NCBI RefSeq assembly: GCF_002026305.1
Contig: NZ_MVAB01000001.1
Span: 806,001 to 870,000 of the forward strand
Source of the DNA: Vagococcus martis
Lineage (GTDB): Bacteria > Bacillota > Bacilli > Lactobacillales > Vagococcaceae
DNA length: 64,000 nt
Direction of reading: 5' to 3'
Under the pieces are notes generated by a model that was not told the DNA's origin, did no database searches, and worked only from the letters and a program-made list of their open reading frames with translations. This document shows positions 56,899-64,000 of the stretch, in pieces. The translations under genes were made by a program, and so were the position numbers. Numbering within the stretch: position 1 is the stretch's first letter; each line of letters begins with the position of its first letter.

Positions 56899-57003
56899 TC
56901 ATTTGTAGCCTATCATCGTAATTTGATCTCCCATCTCAATATTATTTTCATCAAAATGATAAGATAAACTATCTTCAACAAGTGGTGGATAAATAATATT
57001 CAT
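56899..57003 (-). CDS. 34-residue ORF in the zinc operon, unknown function
   Basis: Starts at ATG 57003 behind GTAGGAGG and reads MNIIYPPLVEDSLSYHFDEN onward to GYK. I do not recognise it. The stop overlaps the ATG of a further 8-codon frame (TEYLAER; ends 56876) that reaches the GTPase leader, so this may be the remains of a longer gene or a translated leader for the GTPase. The strong ribosome site argues that it is translated. Confidence 0.5.
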   Translation of the reverse strand: MNIIYPPLVEDSLSYHFDENNIEMGDQITMIGYK

Positions 57004-57019
57004 CTAGATTAACCTCCTA

Positions 57020-57181
57020 CTAAATGACTTTTCTACCTTTATAGTAACCATCACTTGATACATAGTGACTGCGTTTATATACTCCTAATACACTATCATA
57101 AGACACTGTTGATTATAGTTTTTTATGTGTTTGTCGCGCATGTTTCTTAGCTTTTGATGTTTTTCTTTTTGGGACTGCCAA
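57020..57181 (-). pseudogene. rpmF: Zinc-free 50S ribosomal protein L32 with an in-frame stop
   Basis: TTG 57181 behind GAGGCGGAA begins MAVPKRKTSKAKKHARQTHK, the L32 N-terminus. TAA at 57113-57115 stops it after 22 residues. The same frame then continues with STVSYDSV, YKRSHYV and DGYYKGRKV to TAG at 57020, the normal C-terminal half of a cysteine-free L32. No CxxC pair is present, so this is the zinc-independent paralogue. Either a recent nonsense change or a sequencing error; a normal rpmF elsewhere in the genome is expected. Confidence 0.82.
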
Positions 57182-57199
57182 ATTGTTTCCGCCTCTTTT

Positions 57200-57469
57200 T
57201 TACCAACTTGCTTTTTTAACGCCGGGCAATTGTCCCTTATGTGCAAGTTCTCTAAATGTAATACGAGACACGCCAAACTTACGCATATAAGCTCTTGGTC
57301 TGCCATCTGTTTCATCTCTTAGTTTTAATCTATTAGGATTTGACTCCTTAGGTAGTTTACGTAACCCCTCATAGTCCTTATTTTCTTTTAATTCTTTCCT
57401 TATTTCTGCATATTCTGCCACTAATTTTTTTTGTTTTTCATATTTGGCTATCTTAGATTTTTTTGCCAC
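57200..57469 (-). CDS. rpsN: Zinc-independent 30S ribosomal protein S14
   Basis: An 89-residue S14 of the long, cysteine-free (C-) type: no CxxC motifs, ends [18 protein letters not shown]. It replaces the zinc-binding S14 in ribosomes when zinc is scarce. It starts at GTG 57469; AAGGAG overlaps the stop of rpmG. The next gene is the L32 remnant. Known Zur-regulated paralogues of this kind occur in Bacillus and lactic acid bacteria. Confidence 0.93.
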   Translation of the reverse strand: MAKKSKIAKYEKQKKLVAEYAEIRKELKENKDYEGLRKLPKESNPNRLKLRDETDGRPRAYMRKFGVSRITFRELAHKGQLPGVKKASW

Positions 57470-57483
57470 TTTATTCAGCTCCT

Positions 57484-57636
57484 TTATTTTTTGGTCTCTT
57501 TAAATATCACACGCTGTCTAAGCTTTGGAGAATATTTTCTTAACTCCAGTCGTTCAGGTGTGTTTCGTTTATTCTTACTTGTTACATACAATCGTTCTTT
57601 TGTTTCAGAACATTCTAATATAATGGGTGTTCTCAT
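57484..57636 (-). CDS. rpmG: Zinc-independent 50S ribosomal protein L33
   Basis: 50 residues: [20 protein letters not shown] begins it, with [20 protein letters not shown] following. It has one Cys only, in place of the four of the zinc-ribbon form. ATG 57636 follows AAGGAAGAG, 14 bases after adcA. Role: zinc-sparing ribosome component. The same transcript carries the zinc-free S14 and L32 forms. Confidence 0.93.
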   Translation of the reverse strand: MRTPIILECSETKERLYVTSKNKRNTPERLELRKYSPKLRQRVIFKETKK

Positions 57637-57650
57637 ACATCTCTTCCTTT

Positions 57651-59171
57651 CTAATGAGCCATCATTTCTTGTGCGACTTCTTTTCCAGATAATTCTTTAG
57701 GATAGTAAGTTGGCCAGTTTTCAAGTTCTTTATACAGTGCCTCTTGACTATCATTGCCAAAGTACAAATGGAAATGAGCTGATTTAGTATCCGTGATTTC
57801 ATGATCGCTAAACTGAACATACTTAAAAGCACCTTGACTAGGATCTGTTGCCTCAAAGCAATATCTCACACCACGGTTTCCTTTTTCATAAGTTAAAACT
57901 TTTTGACCAATATACTTATATTTTGAGCTAATTTTTTTACCACTATCATCAATAAAAGTCATCGTTGAATCTGTAATATCAATTTCTTTAATTGATGTTT
58001 TATACCCTGACTCATAATACTTTTTATATTCTTCAGCAGATTTGTCTTTTTTCAATTTAGCTTTGTAATCAAACACTTGATCTAATGTGCCATCTTTTAA
58101 AAGTCGATAAACTGACTGCCAATTTCCTTTCCAATTTGATAATGGTCTATCCTGTATTTGGCTATCTTCAAAGTATCCTGCTTGTACTGTTTTTTCAGGT
58201 GTTTTACTTACAATAGATTTTGTCGTTTCTTCGCCAGTAGTTTTACTTAAAGCCGCTAGATTTTTTTCCATAACTGAAACATAGTTTTCACCTTTATCAA
58301 TCTCTTTTTGACTTAGCCCCTCTAACGGATTTAATACTAATAATTCCACACCAGTTTCTTTTGCCAATGTTTTAGCAATAGCATCTGTTGCATTAGATTC
58401 AAAATAAATATATTTAATATCATTCTTTTTTACATACTTATTTAGTTCAGCTAATCTAGCTGGTGATGGTTCTTCGTCTGGAGAAAGACCAGAAATTGGT
58501 ACTTGCGTTAACCCATATTCCAACGCTAAATAACCAAATGCTGCATGCTGTGTCACAAAGCTTTTTTGTTTTGCATTCTTTAATGTATCTTGATAGGACT
58601 TATCTAGAGTAGCTAATTTTTTTAAGTAATTATCAGCATTTGTAGTAAATAATTTTTCTTTATCTGGATATTTTTTTATCAGTTGATTGCGAATTTCTTC
58701 GACTTCTTTAATTGCTAAACTAGGTGCTAACCACACATGTGGATCTAGTTCATGTGAGTGCCCCTCCTCACCGTGTTCATGATGGTCATGTTCTTCTTCG
58801 CTTCCAGGTAGTAATACCATATTTTCAGTTGCTTTTATCTTTGTTACATTCCCCTCTTTTAATACTGATTCAACGGAAGGTACCCACGTTTCCATATTTT
58901 CATTATTATAGACAAAGACATCACTATCTTGTATTTTCTTTAAATCCTTAGCTGACGGTTCAAAATCATGTGCTTCAACTCCGGCTGGAACAATCATGTC
59001 TACTTCTCCAGCATCACCTACAACTTCTTTCGTAAATTCATACATCGGATAAAATGTGGTAGCTACTTTAATTTTGTCAGTATTTGTCTGCTCAGTTTTA
59101 GCAGTTGAGCATGCTGCAAGTAACCCTCCCATCATTATCAAAGACATACCTAATATTATTTTTTTCTTCAT
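57651..59171 (-). CDS. adcA: Zinc ABC transporter substrate-binding lipoprotein with ZinT domain
   Basis: A 506-residue cluster A-I binding protein. Lipobox LAAC with Cys at about 21, the N-terminal ZnuA-type domain with a His-rich loop (about 127-142, [13 protein letters not shown]) and DPHVWLAP, and a C-terminal ZinT/YodA domain (about 320-506; [16 protein letters not shown], then HFHLYFGND). The partner ATPase and permease are at 25678-27155. ATG 59171; Zur box 33 bases upstream. Confidence 0.95.
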   Translation of the reverse strand: MKKKIILGMSLIMMGGLLAACSTAKTEQTNTDKIKVATTFYPMYEFTKEVVGDAGEVDMIVPAGVEAHDFEPSAKDLKKIQDSDVFVYNNENMETWVPSVESVLKEGNVTKIKATENMVLLPGSEEEHDHHEHGEEGHSHELDPHVWLAPSLAIKEVEEIRNQLIKKYPDKEKLFTTNADNYLKKLATLDKSYQDTLKNAKQKSFVTQHAAFGYLALEYGLTQVPISGLSPDEEPSPARLAELNKYVKKNDIKYIYFESNATDAIAKTLAKETGVELLVLNPLEGLSQKEIDKGENYVSVMEKNLAALSKTTGEETTKSIVSKTPEKTVQAGYFEDSQIQDRPLSNWKGNWQSVYRLLKDGTLDQVFDYKAKLKKDKSAEEYKKYYESGYKTSIKEIDITDSTMTFIDDSGKKISSKYKYIGQKVLTYEKGNRGVRYCFEATDPSQGAFKYVQFSDHEITDTKSAHFHLYFGNDSQEALYKELENWPTYYPKELSGKEVAQEMMAH

Positions 59172-59203
59172 CCAAAAACCCCTACCTAACTCTTTGTTTT
59201 TTG

Positions 59204-59224
59204 AAATCGTAATTATTACGCTTT
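59204..59224. promoter_or_regulatory. Zur box before the adcA operon
   Basis: AAATCGTAATTATTACGCTTT matches the Bacillus Zur consensus (AAATCGTAATNATTACGATTT) at 19 of 21 positions, including both complete CGTAAT/ATTACG arms. It lies 33-53 bases upstream of the adcA start. Confidence 0.92.
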
Positions 59225-59267
59225 ATGTTTTTGAATAATAACAGAGTATTTTAGGCTTGTCAACAAT

Positions 59268-59315
59268 AAAAAAATAACTACTCATTTGATTAGTTAATCT
59301 ATCAAACAAGTAGTT
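59268..59315 (-). terminator. Terminator of the ABC transporter remnant
   Basis: Stem of about 15 bp (59276-59291 with 59301-59315) and T tail (AAAAAAA at 59268-59274 on the plus strand). It sits at the stop codon of the remnant. Confidence 0.8.
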
Positions 59316-59382
59316 AGTCATTTATTTCAATTAATTTTCCATTTTGAAGAACCAATACAGTATCATATAAACTTTTTAAGTC

Positions 59383-60446
59383 TTTTCATTTGTCAAATTA
59401 AGCTAGACAAAATATCGTTGTCTACATAACTCAAAAATACTTCCAATGGTGTTTTATAGTTTAATGATTTTCTAGGAATATTATTTCTTTTAGAAGCGAT
59501 AGATTGGATAAAAGATTCCTCAACTTTGTTGAAATCCATTTGTTTAGGTAATCCATCTTTACGTAATAACCCATTAGAGTTTTCATTTAAGCCACGTTGT
59601 GATGGTGTTCCTGGATCGGCAAAATAAATATCAATATCATTTAGATTGCTGATTGATTTCCAATTAGAAAATTCTTTACCACAATCGAATGTGATTGATT
59701 TAAATAGATGGCATGGAAACTTTTTAAACCAATTATTTAAACTATTTTCGATATCTATTGCTCGTCTGCCTATTGGTTTTAACGTAATAATCACTTTCGA
59801 TAGTCTTTCAACGAGTGTGATAACAGCACTTTTATGATCTTTTCCAACAATTGTGTCACCTTCAAGGTGACCAAATTCATTATTAAAGAGTTGATAGTCC
59901 TTATTACGTTGATGGATGGTTCTTTTAAAGGCTTGTTTACCTCTTTTTTCTTTATAACCATTCGCTTTCCTTTTACCTTTCATAGGTAATGCGGTCAAAT
60001 CAAACAGTCCTTGCTTAAATAATCTATAAAGAGTACTGATAGAACATGAGATAGGAAACTCAGCACGACCAATAATGACATCTGGAGTCCATCCTTGAAC
60101 AACCTTCTTTTGAATGTATTCTGTTTCATTATCAGATAAAGAAATAGGACGCCTGCCACAATTCTTTTTATTATTTTTGTATCTTTTATAGTAATCTAGT
60201 GCAGATAATCCCTCATCAAAAGCTTTGTAAACATTATAGATAGTCTGTTTTGCTCGTTTCAATTGTTTCGCAACGTATGTTCCTTTTTTATTTTGATGGT
60301 AATAAGCTTCTATCAAAACTAGCTCGTCTGTAGTAAGATGTGTATAGGTCATTTGTGATCACTCTCCTTGTTTTCTTTGGTTGGAAATACAATTTGAGTG
60401 TATCACAAATGATTTTTTAGTTGTCTAGCTTAATTTTACAATCGGC
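59383..60446 (-). mobile_element. IS30-family insertion sequence with 3-bp target duplication
   Basis: About 1064 bp, bounded by imperfect inverted repeats (about 26 bp, shared core AAATTAAGCTAGACAA) at 59383-59410 and 60421-60446, with direct repeat GTC at 59380-59382 and 60447-60449. The ends were placed by restoring the reading frame of the interrupted ABC gene. One intact transposase. Confidence 0.88.
59393..60352 (-). CDS. IS30-family transposase
   Basis: A 319-residue DDE transposase. The N-terminal helix-turn-helix (TYVAKQLKRAKQTIYNVYK) is followed by DDE residues in FGHLEGDTIVG, FDCGKEF and LNENSNGLLRKDGLPK. No disruption seen, so it may be active. The C-terminus runs into the left inverted repeat, as is common for IS30. 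ATG 60352; the ribosome site GGAGAG is in the leader. Confidence 0.93.
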   Translation of the reverse strand: MTYTHLTTDELVLIEAYYHQNKKGTYVAKQLKRAKQTIYNVYKAFDEGLSALDYYKRYKNNKKNCGRRPISLSDNETEYIQKKVVQGWTPDVIIGRAEFPISCSISTLYRLFKQGLFDLTALPMKGKRKANGYKEKRGKQAFKRTIHQRNKDYQLFNNEFGHLEGDTIVGKDHKSAVITLVERLSKVIITLKPIGRRAIDIENSLNNWFKKFPCHLFKSITFDCGKEFSNWKSISNLNDIDIYFADPGTPSQRGLNENSNGLLRKDGLPKQMDFNKVEESFIQSIASKRNNIPRKSLNYKTPLEVFLSYVDNDILSSLI

Positions 60447-60651
60447 GTCTTCTGTTAATCTGTGAGATACAGCAATTAACGTTCCTTCATAATGTGTTAA
60501 TATATTTTTTTCCACAAATTGGTAATTGATTTCGTCTAAACTTGACGTAGCTTCATCGAGTATCAAACAATCAGGTTGACTTTGTAAGGCTTGTACCAAA
60601 CTTATTTTTTGTACCTCACCACCTTCACAAAAAATTATACCATTAATGGAC

Positions 60652-60681
60652 AAAAAAAAGACACAGATTTAAATCCGTGTC
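60652..60681 (-). terminator. Terminator after the FMN reductase
   Basis: Stem GACACGGATTT with AAATCTGTGTC on the transcribed strand (60660-60681), then eight T. Confidence 0.88.
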
Positions 60682-60693
60682 GGTAAATAATAT

Positions 60694-61239
60694 TTAGTCA
60701 AATTTCGCTGCAAATTCGCTAAATTGTTTTCCAGCATTTGCTAAAAATTCTTTTGTATCATCATTTGTTGGTTCTAAGTTTTCATCAAACAACTGATCTG
60801 AATGACCAATGTACAATTCAGGTTGTTGCATAGTTGGCATATCTAAAAATACTAATGACTGTCTTAACACATGATGAGCTAAGACACCTGAAATACCTGA
60901 AATAGATTGTGAAGCAACAAGTGCTGGTTTTTTAGCCCATACATTTTGTCCCCATGGTCTTGAAGCGACATCTAATGCATTTTTTAAAGCAGCTGGTATA
61001 CTTCTGTTGTGCTCTGGTGTGACAAAAATAATTGCATCTTGTGCTGCGACTTCTTCTCTAAAACGTGTGTATTCAGCAGGTGAGTCGGCATCTAAATCTT
61101 GGTTGTATAAAGGTAAATCACTAATGTTTATGAATGTTACCTCTGCATCATTTGGTAACCCTTTTACTATTGCCTTTGCTACCGCTTCTGAATAAGAATT
61201 TTTTCTTGTTGAACCTACAATAACGCCATATTTTCTCAT
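60694..61239 (-). CDS. NADPH-dependent FMN reductase family protein
   Basis: A 181-residue flavodoxin-fold reductase. The FMN phosphate loop is VGSTRKNSYSEA, the FMN-ring loop TPEHNRSIPAALKNALDVASRP. Members reduce FMN, quinones or chromate using NAD(P)H. ATG 61239 behind AAGGAG. Monocistronic. Confidence 0.9.
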   Translation of the reverse strand: MRKYGVIVGSTRKNSYSEAVAKAIVKGLPNDAEVTFINISDLPLYNQDLDADSPAEYTRFREEVAAQDAIIFVTPEHNRSIPAALKNALDVASRPWGQNVWAKKPALVASQSISGISGVLAHHVLRQSLVFLDMPTMQQPELYIGHSDQLFDENLEPTNDDTKEFLANAGKQFSEFAAKFD

Positions 61240-61589
61240 AATTATTATCTCCTTATTTTCACTTACATTTTGTAAGCTTTGTTTATATTATTATATTAAC
61301 ACCGTCTTTTTATTAGTGCAATTTATTTGTCTCGGACTATTTTAAAAATTTATTGTGTTAAGTCCTAGATAAAATGATTAACTATTATAATATTAATGCT
61401 ATGATGTTCCTCTCCAAGCCATGCTTTTATTTATTTCTATGTTACTTTTGAAAAGATAATGAACCTAATTAATAACTATAACTCACCAAATTCATCATTT
61501 TTTAAACGTGCATTTATTTAGTCTTTTTCTTATTAATAGTGTACTCTTAAATAAATCGTGATTTTCAACATCATTAAAGGAGAGATAAT
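61240..61589. other. 350-base gap without a gene
   Basis: AT-rich. It holds the leaders of the divergent FMN reductase and the amidohydrolase (AAAGGAGAG before 61590). I see no conserved RNA structure, riboswitch or intact frame with a ribosome site here. Confidence 0.6.
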
Positions 61590-62792
61590 ATGACTTATTG
61601 GTTAACAAACGTGCGTATAGAAACTGGATTTCTCAGAGAAAATGACTGGATTAAAGCAACTGAGACACAATTAGTGGCGATCCATATCCACAATGGAAAG
61701 ATTGCAACGATTATTCCTACAGAAGATTTTTCTGCTACTGATAAAAAATTTATAGATTGTAATGAACAGTTACTACTACCAGGTATCGTAGAAAAACACT
61801 GCCACTTAGACAAAAGTAAATTAGGAACACCCTATACTCCTATCACTCCTGCTAAAAATTTAGTGGAACGTTTCGAAACAGAAATTCCTATATTAGATAG
61901 TCTAGATGAACCGATTGAGGTGCGTGCTAAAGCACTGTATGACTTAGAAGTTTCTCATGGCGTCACTTCGTTTAGGTCTCATATAGATATTGAACCAGCA
62001 ACGGGCCTTAGATACCTAAACGCCATTACATCATTGCGAAAAGATGTGTGCACACCTATCGAACTAGTTGCTTTTCCACAACATGGATTATTACGTTCAA
62101 AAAGCAGCCAATTAATGGAAAAAGCTTTGCAAAATGGTGCTAATTTTGTTGGCGGTGTGGATCCTTACTCGCTAGATGGCGACTATAAAGCATCTCTTCA
62201 TGAAACATTTCGACTAGCGACAACTTATAATGTGGGGATTGATATCCATGTTCATGATAGGAAAGAAGCTGGAACAACAACCATAAAAGAAATCATTCGT
62301 TTAACTAAAAAACATGGATGGCAAGATAAAGTGTTTATCAGTCATGCATTTGGCTTAAATGATTTTGTTGGTGACGAAAGAAAACAAGTGTTTTCCGATT
62401 TAGCTAAGCAGGGTATCCATATTGTAACGAGTGTTCCTATTACACCAAATACGATCCCTCCGATTATGGAGCTTATCGATTACGGTGTATCTGTTCATCT
62501 AGGTTGTGATAATATTTACGACTGTTGGTCTCCTTATGGTGATGGCTCACTTCAAGAAAAATTGGTGCGTTTAGGTGAATTATTTAATGTAAAAGACCAA
62601 AGTGATTTGACTCAGCTTTTAGGATTAATGACTGATGGCGTGACTACTTTAGATAAAAACGGAAACCATATATGGCCTAGTGTTGGTGATGAAGCTACTT
62701 ATTTACTTACTCCGGCAATGTCATCAGCTGAATTTGTTGCTAGAAAATCGCCTATTACATCAAGCTATTATCAAGGAAAACAAGTAAAATAA
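61590..62792 (+). CDS. Amidohydrolase, cytosine deaminase (CodA)-like
   Basis: A 400-residue metal-dependent hydrolase of the AHS superfamily. Metal and active-site motifs are in order: HCHLDKS, DIHVHDRKEAG, FISHAFGL, and HLGCDNIYDCWSPYGDG, which correspond to CodA's HxHLD, HCDE, SHxx and HDDVxDPW. The substitution HVHD for HCDE means the substrate may not be cytosine. The neighbouring NCS2-type purine permease suggests a base or related heterocycle. AAAGGAGAG precedes ATG. Confidence 0.82.
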   Translation: MTYWLTNVRIETGFLRENDWIKATETQLVAIHIHNGKIATIIPTEDFSATDKKFIDCNEQLLLPGIVEKHCHLDKSKLGTPYTPITPAKNLVERFETEIPILDSLDEPIEVRAKALYDLEVSHGVTSFRSHIDIEPATGLRYLNAITSLRKDVCTPIELVAFPQHGLLRSKSSQLMEKALQNGANFVGGVDPYSLDGDYKASLHETFRLATTYNVGIDIHVHDRKEAGTTTIKEIIRLTKKHGWQDKVFISHAFGLNDFVGDERKQVFSDLAKQGIHIVTSVPITPNTIPPIMELIDYGVSVHLGCDNIYDCWSPYGDGSLQEKLVRLGELFNVKDQSDLTQLLGLMTDGVTTLDKNGNHIWPSVGDEATYLLTPAMSSAEFVARKSPITSSYYQGKQVK

Positions 62793-62825
62793 ATAAGCTG
62801 ACTAGAAAGTCTTAAAATAGATGTA

Positions 62826-63205
62826 TTGGCCACGTCCCAAAACAGGTCATGATTTCCGCGACTTCTAGCCAAATAACTCATGTGTTTTCTCGCATCATTT
62901 ATAGTCATCTCTTAATCTTTGTCGATATCTATCAACATCACGCCAGAATTATAATAATCGCGATCTGTATTAAGTCTTATATTATTAATATCTGAACTAA
63001 TTTTGTAATACCTTTATGAGTCGAGGCCGCTAATAAACTTCCTTGTAAATTAATTCACCATAATTCTTCTAACGAATTTAGTACTAAGATATCTGGATCA
63101 AGGTAAAGTACACGTTTTATTGTTTTAGGTAGAATATCCCCACAAAGTAAACGATAATACATCTCTTTAGGGGATTTACTGACAACTTTAAGTCGATTCT
63201 AAGTT
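62826..63205 (-). pseudogene. Degenerate family 8 glycosyltransferase
   Basis: Reverse-strand pieces read KSPKEMYYRLLCGDILP, KRVLYLDPDILVLNSLEELW (with the DxD motif DPD) and, in another frame, NNIRLNTDRDYYNSGVMLID. These are the core of GT8 general-stress/LgtA-type enzymes. There are several stops and shifts and no start, so it is not functional. The rest of the 62793-63252 gap has no recognisable gene. Confidence 0.78.
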
Positions 63206-63252
63206 TACTCATTTTTATTAGCAGTATTTTTCGCAAACAAACTGCATAAGAT

Positions 63253-63293
63253 AAAAAATCCACATGTCATCACTTTTAGACATGTGGATTTTA
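63253..63293 (-). terminator. Terminator after the NCS2 permease
   Basis: Perfect 13-bp stem AAATCCACATGTC with its complement (63256-63268 with 63279-63291), followed by TTTATC on the transcribed strand. Confidence 0.85.
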
Positions 63294-63294
63294 G

Positions 63295-64000
63295 TTAAAT
63301 TGTAAATAAATAGAGTATAGAAATCACTGTGATAAAATGCATTACATTTGGAATTTCTTTTAATCGTCCGGCAAAAATCATGCATAACTCATAAGATAAA
63401 AATCCTAATACAAGTCCTAAAGCAATTGAACCGGTTAATGGCATCATGACAATCGTTAGAAAAGCTGGAATAACTTCTTCAAATCCACCATCCCAATCAA
63501 TCCCTGTGATGTTTTGCATCATAAAAATACCAATTACCACCATCGCTGGCGTGGTCACAGCTGTTGTGACAAGAGATAACACTGGATAAAAGAAGGCTGA
63601 TAATAAAAACAATCCCGCCACAATGACACTCATCAAACCAGTTCTAGCACCAGCAATAATTCCTGATACAGATTCAATATAAGTTGATAAACTTGATGTT
63701 CCTAAGATTGAACCAAAGAATGTTCCCAACGCATCGGCACTGTAAATACGTTTGTTGTCTTCAAAGTTTTCTTGTTTAATATCAGATACTTGTGTAGCTG
63801 CCGCAGACAATGTCGTCGCTGTTCCAAAGAAATCTAAAAATAAAAAGGTCAAAATAATAACAATAGAATCTAACGATAACATCTTATCTAAATTTTTCAC
63901 CGCAACCATAAATGTATCGTTCATCATGGCATTCATTGGCTCAGTCGGAATGACAACTGGTGAGCCTTTTGGTAATTGCGGTAATGTCGCGATGACATCT
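63295..64000 (-). CDS. NCS2-family purine permease (AzgA/PbuG type), 5' part outside window
   Basis: The frame is open to the right edge (about 235 residues visible, the C-terminal half). It shows IILTFLFLDFFGTATTL (the conserved family motif region), the SSLSTYIESVSGIIAGARTGL motif typical of AzgA-like hypoxanthine/guanine/adenine permeases, and several membrane helices. An ATG at 63936 is internal and not the start. It faces the CodA-like gene across a pseudogene; a nucleobase role for both is inference. Confidence 0.9.
   Translation of the reverse strand, partial: DVIATLPQLPKGSPVVIPTEPMNAMMNDTFMVAVKNLDKMLSLDSIVIILTFLFLDFFGTATTLSAAATQVSDIKQENFEDNKRIYSADALGTFFGSILGTSSLSTYIESVSGIIAGARTGLMSVIVAGLFLLSAFFYPVLSLVTTAVTTPAMVVIGIFMMQNITGIDWDGGFEEVIPAFLTIVMMPLTGSIALGLVLGFLSYELCMIFAGRLKEIPNVMHFITVISILYLFTI

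Larger units (their letters stand above)
59314..60653 (-). pseudogene. ABC transporter ATPase, 5'-truncated and split by an IS30-family element
   Basis: Two pieces. The upstream one (60447-60653) starts near the signature (EGGEVQKISLVQAL), then Walker B CLILDEATSSLD and the switch SHRLTED. After the IS, 59314-59382 gives DLKSLYDTVLVLQNGKLIEI and a stop. Joining them at the duplicated GAC restores HRLTEDLKSLYD. Walker A and everything before are missing, so this was a remnant even before the IS arrived. It resembles lantibiotic/peptide export ATPases (HlyB type). Confidence 0.85.

Noticed and set aside
1-64000. CRISPR arrays, tRNA or rRNA genes
   Set aside because: No regular spaced repeats and no tRNA- or rRNA-like segments were seen on either strand.

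Overview
The window is AT-rich, tightly packed Firmicutes DNA with strong Shine-Dalgarno sites and many rho-independent terminators. Sortase-anchored pili, LrgAB/LytSR, a Lac-family PTS, MenA with a polyprenyl diphosphate synthase, and Bacillus-type Zur and Fur boxes together suggest a lactic acid bacterium of the Enterococcaceae. Vagococcus or a close relative of Enterococcus is my inference; there is no rRNA here to settle it.

Layout. 1-6161: a sortase pilus locus on the minus strand, with a large LPSTG adhesin followed by a backbone pilin that runs off the left edge. 6390-15836: mostly housekeeping genes (asnA, a LURP-like protein, a Cof-type phosphatase, ung, pta-tsaE-GNAT, a membrane protein with a basic tail, exoA, murB) and a CLC-type transporter preceded by a fluoride riboswitch, so probably a fluoride exporter. 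16189-19986: a Dcu-type carrier with an M20 amidohydrolase, then a quinone oxidoreductase. 20064-24555: a polyamine operon (Xre-cupin regulator, potABCD) in which potC is frameshifted. 24688-30657: ispE, Zur-controlled adcCB, purR, glmU and prs. 30628-41312: a block (mscL, ymfFHI, rodZ, pgsA, a DUF308 protein, an IS200-type element) between two inverted IS1182-family copies; the first has replaced the 3' end of prs. 41359-45541: a beta-glucoside PTS operon with a cre site. 45804-54349: a permease-like protein, a MerR regulator, signal peptidase I, lytSR-lrgAB, a polyprenyl diphosphate synthase and menA.

55778-59224 is the most distinctive part. A near-consensus Zur box precedes one minus-strand operon: adcA (zinc-binding protein with a ZinT domain), cysteine-poor ribosomal proteins L33, S14 and L32 (L32 broken by an in-frame stop), a 34-codon ORF, a COG0523 GTPase and a 38-residue basic protein, ended by a strong terminator. 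A second Zur-like box lies 33 kb away before adcCB. Together they form a zinc-starvation regulon for uptake, ribosomal zinc sparing and zinc delivery. Next to it a Fur box precedes a haem-oxygenase-like monooxygenase.

59268-64000 is accessory and decaying: an ABC transporter remnant split by an IS30-family element with a 3-bp target duplication, an FMN reductase, a CodA-like deaminase, a ruined family 8 glycosyltransferase, and the C-terminal half of an NCS2 purine permease at the right edge.
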